Below, in pieces: positions 1 through 11,260 of a DNA stretch of 64,000 nucleotides (within the stretch, counting starts at the first letter, position 1; each line of letters starts with the position of its first letter). The notes below the pieces were generated by a model. The model did no database searches and had not been told where the DNA came from. It was given only the letters and a program-made list of their open reading frames with translations. Origin of the DNA: Chlorocebus sabaeus (taxonomy: Eukaryota > Chordata > Mammalia > Primates > Cercopithecidae). Position numbers and translations under genes: made by a program. The DNA lies in the NCBI RefSeq assembly GCF_047675955.1, contig NC_132929.1, positions 32,046,421 to 32,110,420 on the forward strand, given 5' to 3'.

Positions 1-782
1 TACATGTGTAAACTATGTGTATATGGATTTTTTTCATTTCTTAACTTTAAAAAGGTACCAAATTTGATGAAATTTGATATATTTATGGCAATTTTTCTAA
101 TGAAAACCAGACCAAAAATTTAAAACAACTAAATGCATGATTTTTTATTTTCTGCAAAATTTTCTAATTTAGCAACAAACAAACAAACAAAAAAAAACCA
201 CACACACAAATGGGTGATCTAAACATACAGTGTTAAGGGACTGGCTAATTAAATTGTGGCATATCAGCTATGTACCTAGAGAATTGTATCTGAAGGGCCA
301 GAGGGGCCAGCCCAAAAGACGCAAACTGTGGAAAGCCTGAACAGCAGCATCTTGGGAAAGGAGAATAACTGGGCACTCAGAAGCTGGGCACTGACTCTAA
401 GGTCCTAGGGAAAAAGAGGAACACAGCTGCCCTCCACGGGGAACAGCAGATAAAGAATGTGGTCCCCAAGGAGGGAGAGCCAAAGAGGCTAAGCTTGCTG
501 TGAGCACAGGAAGTAAGGCAGAGGCCCAGGGCTGTCTACATTGTCTTTGGACCCACCCTGCTTGGACTGTTGGACTACTGATAGATGTCTGGGATGGAGG
601 GAGAGAGGGAGAGAGACAGAGAAAGAGAAAGAGACACTGAATCAATTAACTGAAAGATGAAACAGGTAAGAACAGTCCAGCAGTTCTGTAACAACCTTGC
701 CTTGATAATAGATGACAAAGCGCATAAGGAAGTGTAGTGGAAAACACTTGATTAATATTAGAAAACATTATCTGCTACCTTA
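1..782. other. Unclassified AT-rich DNA, no gene seen
   Basis: The first 280 bases are very AT-rich. Positions 280-600 are more balanced and purine-rich on the + strand. Neither strand has an open frame with coding character, and I recognise no repeat family. A GA-rich simple repeat lies inside (separate entry). Confidence 0.5.
598..636. repeat. GA-rich simple repeat
   Basis: About 40 bases are made only of G and A apart from three C (GAGAGAGGGAGAGAGACAGA and onward). It is an imperfect GA microsatellite with no other feature attached. Confidence 0.8.
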
Positions 783-985
783 TCATTTATTGATTTATTG
801 AGTGCCTCCTACATGCCAATCACTTCACATATAATTGTCTTTACTTAGTAGAACAACCCCATTCACTTTATATATGAAGAAAACAAGATTCAAAGGAAAG
901 AATTAACTAGGCAAGCTTGTAGAAAGGTGTAATAGTGGGACAGAGATTTGTACGAAGTCTGTCTCTCTAGCTCTTTTCATGAATC
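783..985 (-). repeat. MIR SINE, antisense
   Basis: Read on the + strand this is the reverse complement of MIR. It opens with a 'ttattgagtgcctcctacatgcc' type start (the 'cell growth stops in a table of sizes' motif of MIR 3' ends), then 'gaagaaaacaagattcaaag' (from 'aggaaactgaggc'), then the region matching the MIR tRNA-derived head near 960. It is heavily diverged and contains no gene. Confidence 0.7.
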
Positions 986-991
986 TAGCAT

Positions 992-1211
992 TTTTCAAAC
1001 TATGGATCACAAACAGTATTTAAAAAGAAATTGAATAGAATAGTCCAGAAAATATACAGTGTATCAAATCTAGTTAACTAGGTATTGTTTTGTGACAATT
1101 TTTAGTTCTAGATAGATGATAGATTGACCTATCGATAGACAGAATGTATACATTGGATCACGATGTAAAATATGTATCTTACTAAGGGTGAAGGTCAAAA
1201 AGGTTTGAAAA
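992..1211. mobile_element. Old DNA transposon remnant with short inverted ends
   Basis: The block begins with TTTTCAAACT (992-1001) and ends with GGTTTGAAAA (1202-1211). These are near-perfect inverted complements about 220 bases apart. The interior resembles a common medium-reiteration mammalian repeat with a 'ggatcacgatgtaaaatat' segment. The size and the ends suggest a non-autonomous hAT-type element. I cannot name the family, and I did not identify a target duplication. Confidence 0.45.
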
Positions 1212-3799
1212 TGAGTTAGACCATATTGCCTCTCTTTCTCAATCTTAGGAAGATGCTTCTTTGAATTACAGCAAATTTCACATTTTAAGAATTTTTCCCA
1301 CAATGTCGAGGGCATCACTCCGCTCCAAATAATTTTTTCAAAGAATCACTGAATCCGACATATTTGAAGTATTTTCAACAAGTTGTACCAATCCTTCCAA
1401 TGATTATAGAGTAGTAACCCAAAGTGATTCCTCGTTTACTCTTTCTTAGGCAAACCCAATTTTGTTTTATTAAAATTTGTATTATAATTAATTACTCTGA
1501 CTATAATAAAAGACATCATGTTAACAATATCATAGATGATATAACAATTTATACATAATGAAATGTGATGTGCTCATAGAATATTATACAATATATGTTC
1601 TACATAGTATTTATAGAACAATAATGACAATTACTAAATTTTATTGGGTATCCAGTACTTGCTGATTTGTGTCCAGATCAATAATAACAATGGTATTTTT
1701 TTAGAAGCAGAGACTTTCTAATTTGAAAGTATGGGGAATGCTAGGGAAAACCGATGCAGGCATAAAGGTAGCATCTGGAGAGAATGGAAACAATGGTTTC
1801 AATATTAATTTTATAAGCAGGTAGTACCAAGGGATCCAATTAGATCAACAGGTACATGTGACAGGAATCAAGGAAACAGATCCTTCCATCTGACCCGTCC
1901 CACTGGAGATGGTGGGTAAACTTAATTAGTTTGCTTGGTCCTCTACTTGGTGATTTCTGTCCACATATCAATGAAGAGTTCAATATATAGAGTGAAAACC
2001 TACCCTATCATAGGTCTCTTGTTTTATAAGATATTGCTGTGAGGATTACAGAATAATCAGAACAAGGTAATAGTGGCCTCTAAGGCAGCATCAGTCATAA
2101 AAGTAGCAAAAAAAGAAAGAAAATGGGAAGAGTAAAAGAGTGAATAGCACCCTAAGTGATGAGAGATGTTCTTGCTTCCTATTATTTTTTTATGCTTCTT
2201 TGGCTATTTCTATACTAATGTATTCAGAGCAACAATTGCCAACTGTACCTCTCCACCATATAATTCTGTTCCTTAGGGTTTTTCTTTCTTTCCTGGTGGA
2301 TATACCTAAGAAATAGTCAAATAATAATTCACAAAACCTAATCCAGCCCCTTAGTTGTTTAGAATCTATTATAGTACCTGGCATCTGGTGACCTGAACTG
2401 AGCTGATAAATTTGATCAAATCTATGACATCATCAATGATATGTACCATTATTTTATTCATCAGTAAAGAAGAAAACAATCCTACTAATTAAATTGTAGC
2501 AAATCATCTATTTTAAGATATCCTAATTTCAGAAAGGTTAAAATGCAAAGAAAAAAAGTCTTAGAATCTGTGAAAACATGGATTTTTTTTTTCTCTCTGG
2601 AAGTAAATTTTACTATAATGCATTTATCCTAATGCCATGCCATCATAAGAGAGCGTAAATGAGGAACTGCAATAATGGTAGCTACAACAACCAAAGAGAA
2701 ACCATTGCTATTCAGTCCCCACCAGCAGAATAAGATCTTAATTCCTACTCAAGTTATATATATTTTTATCCCTCCTTGGCATCAACTAGGGCAATCACTA
2801 CACTCTGCATCAGTTAGAGTTCTCTGAGATGCAAATGCCGAGATGGAATTGGATGGTGAAGAGGTTTATTTGGGGAAAGTCCTAAGAAAGATAAAGAGGG
2901 AGGGGAAAAAGAGATAGACCATAATACAGATCTAACCCATAAACGCAGAGAGAAAAAGAAAAAGGAGTCTTAAGCAGCAGCACAATTCTGAGAGAGTTTC
3001 TACCAGGCTAATGGGAAATCTCCAAGCAAAGACTTCCCAATAGATATGTCCCATGTTGCATCAAAAGCCCTGGCTCTCATATCCTGGCATTGGCCAGGAG
3101 TACTCAGGGGATAGCATGGTCTCAGCATGGACGCAGCAGCAAATCTGAGTGGTAGCATCTGGAGGTTTGTGGAAGAGCACTTTCCTTGCAGCAAGTTCCT
3201 TTAAGAACAATTTTGAGCAGGGCACTTCCACGACTGCCACACTGACATATGGCATGCCACCACGCTTCCCACATTTATAGTGGCTCTCATTTCCTCCGAT
3301 CGTTTCCTACATCATATTTGTTATTACTGCTGCCTCAGTGAGCTCTTCTCTAAAATTACTCTACATGCTAGATTTTCTGCCCACATCGTGGAATCAGACA
3401 CATAGAATCCCTGAGGGATGGCATGGCCTGCAAATACCACCTGGAGCAGACATCACCATGGTCCAACTGCAGTGCCTGTTTCCCAACCTCCCACTTAAGG
3501 CAAAACACCCACTGCATCTCCTTCCCAGAGTTCACCGGCTAAGTATGCAAATTAGGACATAGTTCTTCCTCACTCCTCTTTTACAACTGTTACTGCATAA
3601 AGAGTATGGAAAAGGTTTCAAAATTTTAAAACTGAGGCTTGAAAACCCTTACAAGAAAACATTTGTGAGATGAATGTCCAGGTATTTTATAAAAGGCTAT
3701 AACAAAAGAACCATCTGTGTTCAAATAATATGTCATGATCAGAAACACAGAAACTCATACAAGCTTTAAGGATGCAATACTGAATCAATTTATAGGGTA
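1212..3799. other. Unclassified DNA; 2790-3340 probably an old repeat
   Basis: No coding region or RNA gene is visible. Positions 1212-2780 are AT-rich and look single-copy. Positions 2790-3340 ('catcagttagagttctctga' followed by a purine-rich stretch and a GC-richer part) read like a repeat I have met elsewhere in mammalian DNA, but I cannot assign it to a family. Short open frames on both strands have no coding features. Confidence 0.4.
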
Positions 3800-3945
3800 T
3801 GGCGGCAAGAATAGACAGTATCTTTGACCTTGAACAAGTCATTTAACCTCCCTGATGTCTATTTCCTCTTCTATAAAATGAAGAGGGTAGGGTAGAATAT
3901 CCTTGAGGCCTCATCTAGCACTAACATTCTATGAAATAAAAGTCA
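3800..3945 (+). repeat. MIR-family SINE (MIR3/MIRc-like), sense
   Basis: It contains 'tgaccttgaacaagtcattt', 'aacctccctgatgtctattt' and 'tataaaatgaagagggtagg', followed by 'cattctatgaaat'. These match the MIR core ('gaccttgggcaagtcactt..', '..ctgtaaaatgaggggg') and the 3' end of MIR3-like copies. It is diverged and lacks the 5' part. Confidence 0.7.
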
Positions 3946-4591
3946 ACTTAGAGATTAATTGGGTTTCTGAGCCTCAAGCAATTAATTACACTGTCGCTGC
4001 CCTTTACCAGACCCATCACAGAAGAAAATTAGATTCAACTGACAGATTTTAATCTTCACCAACTCATGTTGGTTTTAAGTCCAACATTATTTTTTAAGAT
4101 TGCAAATTAATGCTTTCACAAAAGGTTCAAAAGCTTTCAGGCCAAGAAATTTGACCTAATAGACACATTGTAATACTTAAACCATTCTTTTCTATTTACA
4201 AAAAGTTGTACTGACTTCCCCACCCCCACCCCACGCCCCCCTAGTATTCAGAACCTCAGCAGGCACTCTGCTACAGTTTTATGAAATGACAGTGGTTTTA
4301 TGAAGTTCTTCACCAATTTCTGAAATTCTCAAGGATATCTGTGATCAGGGACTTTAATTCTGCCCACATCTACTTTATCTAATTCCCTTATGTTCTTTTT
4401 ATTTTTCTTTGGTTTTCTGCCTGCCTTCCCGCCTGCCTTCCCTTCCCTTGCCTTTACCTGTACTTGAGTCAACATTGAATTATTAATAGAAAAACATGTT
4501 GGTTTATTTTCTAGCAAAAAAAAAAAAAATCAGTTTGGATTTCCAGTTAATAGAGAAGTATCTCATCATATCCTCCCTTTTGTGTGTGGGT
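3946..4591. other. Unclassified AT-rich DNA
   Basis: No repeat family or gene is recognised. Two small compositional features stand out: a C-rich run at 4217-4241 and a pyrimidine-rich stretch at 4395-4450. The peptide readable opposite the latter is lysine- and glycine-rich only because of that composition. Confidence 0.4.
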
Positions 4592-4880
4592 GTTTTTCTT
4601 TTTTTGGGTTGGAGTTCTCGCCCAGGCTGGAGTGCAGTGGTGTGATCTAGGCTCACTGCAACCTCCACCTCCCAGGTCAAGTGATTCTCCTGCCTCAGCC
4701 TCCTGAGTTGCTGGGACTACAGGCACCTGCCACCATGCCCAGCTAATTTTTGTATTTTTTGGTAGAGATGGGGTTTCACCATGTTGGCCAGGCTGGTCAT
4801 GAACTCCTTACCTCAAGTGATCTGCCTGCCTTGGCCTCCCAAAGTGCTGGGATTACAGGCGTGAGCCACCGTGCCCAGCC
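4592..4880 (-). mobile_element. AluS-type element, antisense
   Basis: This is a full-length Alu in reverse orientation. A T-rich tail opens at 4592, 'cccaggctggagtgcagtgg' marks the right arm, and the end 'gtgagccaccgtgcccagcc' is the Alu head. 'ccatgttggccaggctggtc' and a tgatctgcctgcctt-type end point to S rather than Y. The segment after the T tail ('gggttggagttctcg') is degraded by a small deletion. Confidence 0.93.
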
Positions 4881-4889
4881 CATATACTC

Positions 4890-6062
4890 CTTTTAATGCT
4901 TATGTATTTAAGCAGTACTGATATTTTCTATTTTTCTCTTAAATATTATAGCTCATATCTACTTTAGATTTAAAAATTAAATCTCACAACTTTTAGTTTA
5001 TTGAACTTTGATTTCCAATATCCAGTTTCTACTTCTGTGTCATGTTTATTTGCACCAATAATATCTCTGACATACAGAAAGGCAGGAAGAATAATATAAA
5101 CACACATGTATCCATAATCTGACACATGAAAAACTGTGGAACCTAGCTCTGTGCCATCAGTGCACCTCTTCCTGTCTCATTTCTTCCACCCAGAGATATC
5201 ACTGTACTGTATTTAATAGTGTTAATCATTCTTGTGCATGCCTTTATACTTTGTACTTTCAACTTGTAAGAGATATGTGATACTATTTTGCATGCTGTAA
5301 TAAGATTGAGTCATATTTCTGCAAATCTCTTTAAATTAGACACCTTGTTTATGAGAATATTCCACTGTAGTATATTTACATCTACTTTATCTTTGACAAA
5401 CTATGACTTATATTTCTACTTTCTCTGAAATGTCTATTAATGCACAGAAACTTTAAATTTAATATAGTCAAGTTTATCATTTTCTTTATGTTTTGTGATT
5501 TCTGCCTTCAGTAATCATTTACTAATCTGAGATCATAAAGCTTTTCACAATACACCTTTAATTCACTTGGGATTTCTTTTGGATAATGTGAGGTAGGTGT
5601 CCAATTTTATTACTCTTTTGTCCATAGGGATAACAAGTTGGCCCCGCACCACTATCTCTCCCTATTAATCTATAATGTACTGATTTCATACTGTTTTAAT
5701 TTTGATCTGTTTATGATAATACTTGCTACCTTGTAGAGGAAGGTCTTAATTTGTTCTTCAGAACATTTTTGGCTATTCTTTGCCCTCTGTTCTTCTATAT
5801 AAATTTTGATATTCCTTGTCAAGTTTCATGGAAAAAAACTGTTGAGAACTTTATTGGAATTTAATTGAATTTATGGATCAATTTTTAAAAAGCCAAACAA
5901 TTTAAGTTCTATTCATGTACATGGTGCATCTTTATTATGTCTCTTTAAAAATGTCTTTTAAGTTTTATAATTTTCTCTATAAAGATTTCATGCTTTTTTG
6001 TTAGATTTATTCCTAGGTATTTTAAATTATTTGTTGCTGTCATAAATAATATCTATATTATT
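4890..6062 (-). mobile_element. LINE-1 (old L1M type), antisense fragment
   Basis: The + strand reads as antisense L1. It contains 'gaggtaggtgtccaatttta', 'ccatagggataacaagttgg', 'ggctattctttgccctctg', 'ttgaatttatggatcaattt' and 'attcctaggtattttaaatt', in the order expected for the C-terminal ORF2 region of an old L1. The left part (about 5040-5400) resembles an L1M 3' untranslated region. No open frame survives. The right edge near 6060 is sharp. Confidence 0.75.
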
Positions 6063-6529
6063 TGGGGTCGAAACAGGAAACAGTACCCTCAAATTGAGTC
6101 ATTTAAAAAGATGCGGACAAGGTTTAAGGAGATAAACAGGAATTGTACAGTACTCAGGAGCCAGTAACTTTGGGGAAATATTACTACTCCTGAGCCTAAG
6201 GGAAAGGGGAGAAGGCACTTTTCTAGTGTTCTAAATGTTCTTTCTTCTTACAAGAGAAATTATCTCACTGGTAATCACATTGCCCTTGGAGTCATTGTCT
6301 CTACTGTATTATGACAATATTTTAGCATCAATCAACAAATGTGTCAAGTAGATACATGATACGATATCAGAGACCATGAAGATTTTACCAAAACACCATG
6401 GAGATGTGGTCCCAAGGCTAAGGTAGCACAGAGTTGAGTTTACGCAGATTTATAAATATAAAATGAAAAAAAAAGATTTTAAAATATATTTGACTATTAG
6501 CCTTCTTTTAAAAATCGTTTTCCTTTTGC
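6063..6529. other. Unclassified, possibly old repeat
   Basis: It begins abruptly after the L1 with 'gtcgaaacaggaaacagtac' and contains 'ggagccagtaactttgggga' followed by 'ctcctgagcctaagggaaag'. This reminded me of a common old mammalian repeat, but I cannot name it. No gene is visible. Confidence 0.35.
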
Positions 6530-6606
6530 CTCCACTTAGAACACCTATCTACTATTAACTGGCACATAGTGGGCATTCAATAAATACTTGTTGAATGAAT
6601 AAATAC
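6530..6606 (+). repeat. LINE-2 3' end, sense
   Basis: 'aactggcacatagtgggcat', 'tcaataaatacttgttgaat' and 'gaataaat' form the diagnostic L2 3' terminus (cctggcacatagtaggcgctcaataaatgtttgttgaatgaatg type). Only the last 70-80 bases are recognisable. Confidence 0.75.
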
Positions 6607-7018
6607 GGAGCAAATTCTATTAGGAAAAGCAATATTATGTGTAAGAAACACTAAAATAAAAAAAAAAAAACCAGTCATTTCTAACATAGAAATCTAATAT
6701 ACCCAAATAAAGCACCTAGAACACGGAAAAGGAGGACTAGAAATGTATTAGGCTTCAGAAAGACCAGTTCCTCCTGCCCAGTTAATTATAGCTTAGCAGA
6801 ATAGGGACTTATGGCTAGCAAATCAAAATTTAAAAGTGTGTTTCAGGGTTTAACAAATAAGTAAAATATTACTTATATAATTAATGCTCTCTTATGAGAA
6901 AAGCAGGTTATGAGTTTAGCGAGTTGACATTTTGTTCTGCTCAGCTGGGGAAGGCTTTCTGGTGTAGAAAAGCCAATTCCTTAAGTGACTCCTATGTTCT
7001 ATGATTGATAAAAATAGC
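6607..7018. other. Unclassified AT-rich DNA
   Basis: It holds an A-run at 6657-6671 and otherwise non-repetitive-looking sequence. No gene or regulatory signal is evident. Confidence 0.4.
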
Positions 7019-7029
7019 TATCCCTGGAC

Positions 7030-7313
7030 TTTTTTTTTTTTTTGAGATGGAGTCTCACTGTGTTGCCCAGGCTGGAAGTGGTGCAATCTCGGTTCACTGC
7101 AACCTCCGCCTCCCGAATTCAAGTGATTCACCTGCCTCAGCCTCCCAAGTAGCCAGGACTACAGGCGTGTGCCACCACACTAGGCTAATTTTTTGTATTT
7201 TCAGTAGAGACGGGGTTTCATAGTGCTAGCCAGGATGGTATCAATCTCCTGAACTCGTGATCCACCCACCTGAGCCTCCCAAAGTGCTGAGATTACAGGC
7301 ATGAGCCACTGCG
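7030..7313 (-). mobile_element. Alu element (S-like), antisense, with target duplication
   Basis: A T14 tail (7030-7043) is followed by 'gagatggagtctcactgtgt' and an Alu body ending 'gcatgagccactgcg'. The 10-mer TATCCCTGGA lies immediately outside both ends (7019-7028 and 7314-7323), so the insertion boundaries are certain. A 70-residue open frame inside the Alu is only the usual translated-Alu artefact. Confidence 0.93.
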
Positions 7314-7323
7314 TATCCCTGGA

Positions 7324-7604
7324 ATATTATTGACAGCAATAGCTGCTCCCAATTTAACATTTAATACTGCTTTTGTTACCAGTAAGCTGTCTAATCCTGT
7401 GCCCACAGTTACATCTAACTTTAATGAGGGAATTATCTCATTGATTCCAACTCTGCATGAAAACTCTTCTTCTTTATTAGTATTTTATTTACTTAATTTT
7501 ATGCATTCAAAGTATTTTTGGCTTAACCAGACCTGGATGCTCTACTCTTCGCCCCAGAAATTATCCAAGTGATCCTTATAGCTGTAAACTGAATCCTAGC
7601 AAAT
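7324..7604. other. Unclassified DNA
   Basis: AT-rich sequence between an Alu and a MIR. An 80-codon frame spans 7330-7572 but has no recognisable domain and no gene context, so I do not call it a gene. Confidence 0.4.
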
Positions 7605-7835
7605 AATAATACCTAACATTTACTTGTTTTATTATGTACTATTAGCACTTCGCATCTGTTATCTACTTTCCCCCTTTTAACAACTCCAGGCGTAAGTACT
7701 ATGAGTACTGCTATTTTAGAGAGGAAAAGAGAAAGACCCTGAACAGCTAATCTTGGTTGCCTAAGATAATTCAGCTATGGAGTGATGAGGCCAGGATTTG
7801 AGAATCCACATGCTGAACCACTGAACCATGTTACC
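7605..7835 (-). repeat. MIR SINE, antisense
   Basis: 'ttattatgtactattagcac', then 'aactccaggcgtaagtacta', 'agaggaaaagagaaagaccc', 'attcagctatggagtgatga' and 'gccaggatttgagaatccac' follow the order of reverse-complemented MIR ('..gatgaggaaactgaggc..cacacagctagtaagtggcagagc..'). It is one of the fuller MIR copies in the window. Confidence 0.8.
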
Positions 7836-8718
7836 ATCCAGGCAAACACTGAGAGCCTCCTCAGCAATAAACTGAAGGTGTGAACAATCAGATAAACTCT
7901 CCTCTCACCATTCCCAGATGCTGGAGTAGTGCAGTGAGAGGGAGTCGGGTATAAGAAACACCTGGTACCAACTGCAAGCCCCAAAATTATAATTTCAGAC
8001 TAGTAGAACATATCTAATAAGAATCTATGATTTGCCAAATGCTCGCTCAGACATACGCAGAATTTACTAATTATAACATCCTTGCCCTTTCATGGCTATA
8101 TTTTTGCAGAAAGATGAAGGAGCTAAGGTATAATTTAGTTTTATTTCAGAGACTAAACTTGCCAGGGTGAAAAAACATACTGAAAAGAGGGTCCTTTTCC
8201 TAGTACCCACTGGGCAGGCCTGAGCAATAAAGGCCACAGTCATGTGTCCTCGTGACCTCACTTACATGACAAGAATCCACTTTTTCCTCATATGGGCTGC
8301 CTCAGTTTTATTTTCCGCCTCTGAGCCACAGAACACATTAATTCTCAATTATGCTTACTCAGTGCTGCAATCTGTAGTCCTTATGTGGACAAAACTGTAA
8401 CGGGAAGCACAAATCATTAGTTCTTCCAACACCATCCAACCTGAGGAGTTAATATGGTTTGTTTATTTTAAAGAAAAGTCCTGGGAATTGGATTCAAATG
8501 AATCTGTAGAATTAATGAGAGTCGAATCTTATCTTTCTTACGAAGCAGAATGACCACTGCAGATGGTTAAGACACAATCCCAGGACCTAGTGCATAATGT
8601 AAATCCCTCATAGGATGTCAACTAACAACAATAATGTCAGTAACAACAAAACAACACTGTTATCTACATATGGCAACACCTATCAGAGATAGAAAAGTGA
8701 AAGTATTTTAGAAGTACA
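7836..8718. other. Unclassified DNA, no gene seen
   Basis: Mixed-composition, apparently single-copy sequence. Short frames at 7775-7984 and 8067-8261 on the reverse strand show no domain, and the first overlaps the MIR. Confidence 0.4.
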
Positions 8719-9019
8719 GGCCGGATACAGTGGCTCACGCCTGTAATCCCAGCACTTTGAGAGGCCAAGGCAGGCGGATCATGAGGTCAGGAGATCGAGA
8801 CCATCCTGGCTAACACAGTAAAACCCCGTCTCTACTAAAAATACAAAAAAAAAATCAGCAGGGTGTGGTGGCACGCGCCTGTAGTCCCCCAGCTACTCGG
8901 GAGGCTGAGGCAGGAGAATGGTGTGAATCCGGGAGGCGGAGCTTGCAGTGAGCCATAGATCACACCACTGCACTCCAGCCTGGGTGACAAAGCGAGGCTC
9001 TACTCTAAAAAAAAAAAAA
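8719..9019 (+). mobile_element. AluY-type element, sense, with target duplication
   Basis: A complete Alu runs from 'ggccggatacagtggctcac' to an A-rich tail. 'aggagatcgagaccatcctg' and 'ggaggcggagcttgcagtga' are Y-type diagnostic segments. The target duplication GAAGTACA flanks it (8711-8718 and 9020-9027). A 'gtcccccagctactcgggag' stretch has an extra C run. Confidence 0.93.
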
Positions 9020-9027
9020 GAAGTACA

Positions 9028-9483
9028 ACACTAACAAGAATAGAGTCCTCTGCAGCAAAGCCAGCTCACTAGAGACTCTTAGTACATCATTTTATCCAAC
9101 TGCCTCGCAATAGATACTCAGAATAATGTTATTAATAGCAACCAAAAAATGACATCAATTTGAAAACACTAGGTTTAATGGATGCTGTCTCCAGGTCTGA
9201 GGACTTATTTTCCCAGATTCTGGGAGTGCTGCCAGTGGACAGCCCTGAGCTGTCAGCCCTCTCCAGAAATTATCCTTGGTTGTAGACCACTCTCACCCAG
9301 TATCAGCTTGCATCCATGAATGCCTAGCCTTCTCACTGTGAGGGGAGTCAACCCTGAAGGGTTATCTAGCTTTACAGCTCCTGAGGGAATAGCTGAGGCG
9401 TTTGTTGAGACTGCAGTAAGCTCAGCTTTTCCTTCACTCCAGACCTGCCTCCTTCCCTTCCACAAATGTTGATCCTTTGAACA
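9028..9483. other. Unclassified DNA between Alu and provirus
   Basis: No repeat or gene is recognised. Composition becomes GC-richer from 9180 to 9480. Confidence 0.4.
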
Positions 9484-9488
9484 GTCTC

Positions 9489-9707
9489 TGATATGGTTTG
9501 GCTATGCTCTCACCCCAATATCATCTTGAGTTGTAGTTCCCAAAATCCCCACGTGTGGTGGGAGGGACCCTGTGGGAGGTAACTGAATCATGGGAGCAGT
9601 TTCCCCCATGCTATTCTCGTGATATTAAGTTCTCACGAGATCTGACGGTTTTATAAGGGGCTTCCCCCTTCTTCTTCCTGCTGCCATGTGAAAGAGTAAC
9701 TAATACA
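9489..9707 (+). mobile_element. 5' LTR of MaLR (MST/THE1-like) provirus, internally deleted
   Basis: It starts TGATATGGTTTGGCTATG, the MST/THE1 LTR start, and runs through 'gtgggagggaccctgtggga', 'ttctcacgagatctgacggt' and 'ctgctgccatgtg'. It then jumps directly to the terminal 'taactaataca'. Compared with the 373-base 3' LTR, about 150 bases of the downstream part, including the 'gtcaattaaacctctttcc' polyadenylation region, are missing. GTCTC at 9484-9488 is the upstream half of the 5-base target duplication. Confidence 0.9.
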
Positions 9708-10882
9708 GCAAGTTGGTACTGTAGAGGGTGGTGTGCTTCTATGAAGACACCCAAAAATGTGGAAGTGACTTTGGAACTGGGTAGCAGGCAGAGGTGGGAA
9801 CAGTTTGGAGGGCTCAGAAGACAAGAAAATGTGGGAAAGTTTGGAACTTCCTAGAGAGTTGTTGAATGATTTTGACCAAAATGCTGATAGTGATATGGAT
9901 AATGAAGTCCAGGCTGAGGAGGTCTCAGATGGAGATGAGGAACTTCTTGCAAACTGGAATAAAGGTGACTCTTGCTATTCAAAGAGACTGGTGGCATTTT
10001 GCGCTTGCCCTAGAGATCTGTGAAACTTTGAACTTGAGAGAGTTGATTTCAGGGTAACTGGCAGAAGAAATCTCTAAGTGGCAAAGTGTTCAAGAGGAAG
10101 CAGAGCAAAAAGGTTTGGAAAATTTGCAGCCTGACAATGCGATAGCAAAGAAAACCCCATTTTCTGAGGAGAAATTCAAGCTAGCTGCAGAAATTTGCAT
10201 AAGTAACGAGGAGCTGAATGTTAATCACCAAGACAATGGAGAAAATGTCTCCAAGGCATGTCAGAGACCTTCACAGCAGCCCCCTGCATCACAGGCCTGA
10301 AGGCCTAGGAGGGAAAAATGGTTTCATGGGCCGGGTTCAGGCACCCCCAGTTCTATGCAGCCTCGGGACATAGTGCTCTGCATCCCGGTGGATTCAGCTC
10401 CAGCTGGGGCTAAAACGAGCCAATGTACAGCTCAGGCCATTGCTCCAGAGGGTGCAAGCCCCAAGCCTTAGAAGCTTACATGTGGTATTGGGCCTGCAGG
10501 TGTACAGAAGTCAAGAATTAAGGTTTAGGAACCTCCACCTAGATTTCAGAGGATGTATGGAAATGCCTGGATGTCCAGAAGGTTGCTGCAGGGGCATAGC
10601 CCTCATGGAAAACCTCTGCTAAGGCAGTGTGAGAGAGAAATGTGGGGTCAGAGCCCCCACACAGAGTCCCCACTGGGGCACTGCCTAGTGGTGCTGTGAG
10701 AAGAGGGCTTTTGATTTTACAGGCTCATAGGTGGAAAGGACTTACCTTGTCTCAGATGAGACTTTGGACTTGGACTTTTTAGTTAATGCTGGAATGAGTT
10801 AAGACTTTGGGGGACTGTTAGAAGGGCATGATTGTGTTTTGAAATGTGAGGACATGAGATTCGGAAGGGGCCAGGGGTGGAT
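9708..10882 (+). mobile_element. MaLR internal region (MST-int/THE1-int type), degraded
   Basis: Between the two LTRs lies about 1.18 kb of the non-autonomous ERVL-MaLR internal sequence ('aaaaatgtggaagtgacttt', 'ggaactgggtagcaggcaga'). A TGGTACTG (9714-9721) just past the 5' LTR resembles a leucine-tRNA primer-binding site. A purine-rich GGAAGGGGCCAGGGGTGGA (10863-10881) abuts the 3' LTR as a polypurine tract. Short acidic frames (9805-10023, 10115-10300) are remnants with no recognisable retroviral domain. The element is old and defective, with no capacity for a product. Confidence 0.88.
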
Positions 10883-11255
10883 TGATATGGTTTGGCTGTG
10901 TTCCTACCCAGATCTCATCTTCAATTGTAGTTCCCATAAACCTGATATGTCATGGGAGGGACCCAGTGGGAGATCATTGAATCATGGGGGCAGTTTCCCT
11001 CATGCTTTCTCATGACAGTGAGTGAGTTCTTACGAGATCTGATGGTTTTATAAGGGGATTTTCTCCCTTTTGCTAGGCACTTCTCTTTCCCACTGCCATG
11101 TAAAGAAGGATGTGTTTACTTCCCCTTCCAGTACGATTGTAAGTTTCCTGAGGCCTCCCAGCCATGTTGAACTGTGAGTCAATTAAACCTCTTTCCTTTA
11201 CAAATTACCCAGTCACAGGTATTTCCTCATAGCAACGTGAGAATGGACTAATACA
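10883..11255 (+). mobile_element. 3' LTR of the MaLR provirus
   Basis: A full 373-base LTR runs from TGATATGGTTTGGCTGTG to GACTAATACA. It contains 'atgggagggacccagtggga', 'ttataaggggattttctccc' and 'gtcaattaaacctctttcct'. The following GTCCC (11256-11260) matches the upstream GTCTC at four of five bases, supporting an original single insertion. Confidence 0.92.
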
Positions 11256-11260
11256 GTCCC

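Noticed and set aside
7005..7223. 72-codon frame as a small gene
   Set aside because: It reads straight through an antisense Alu; a standard translated-Alu artefact.
9805..10300. Acidic open frames in the provirus interior
   Set aside because: They lie in the MaLR internal region, which carries only decayed frames. No retroviral domain is visible and no product is expected.
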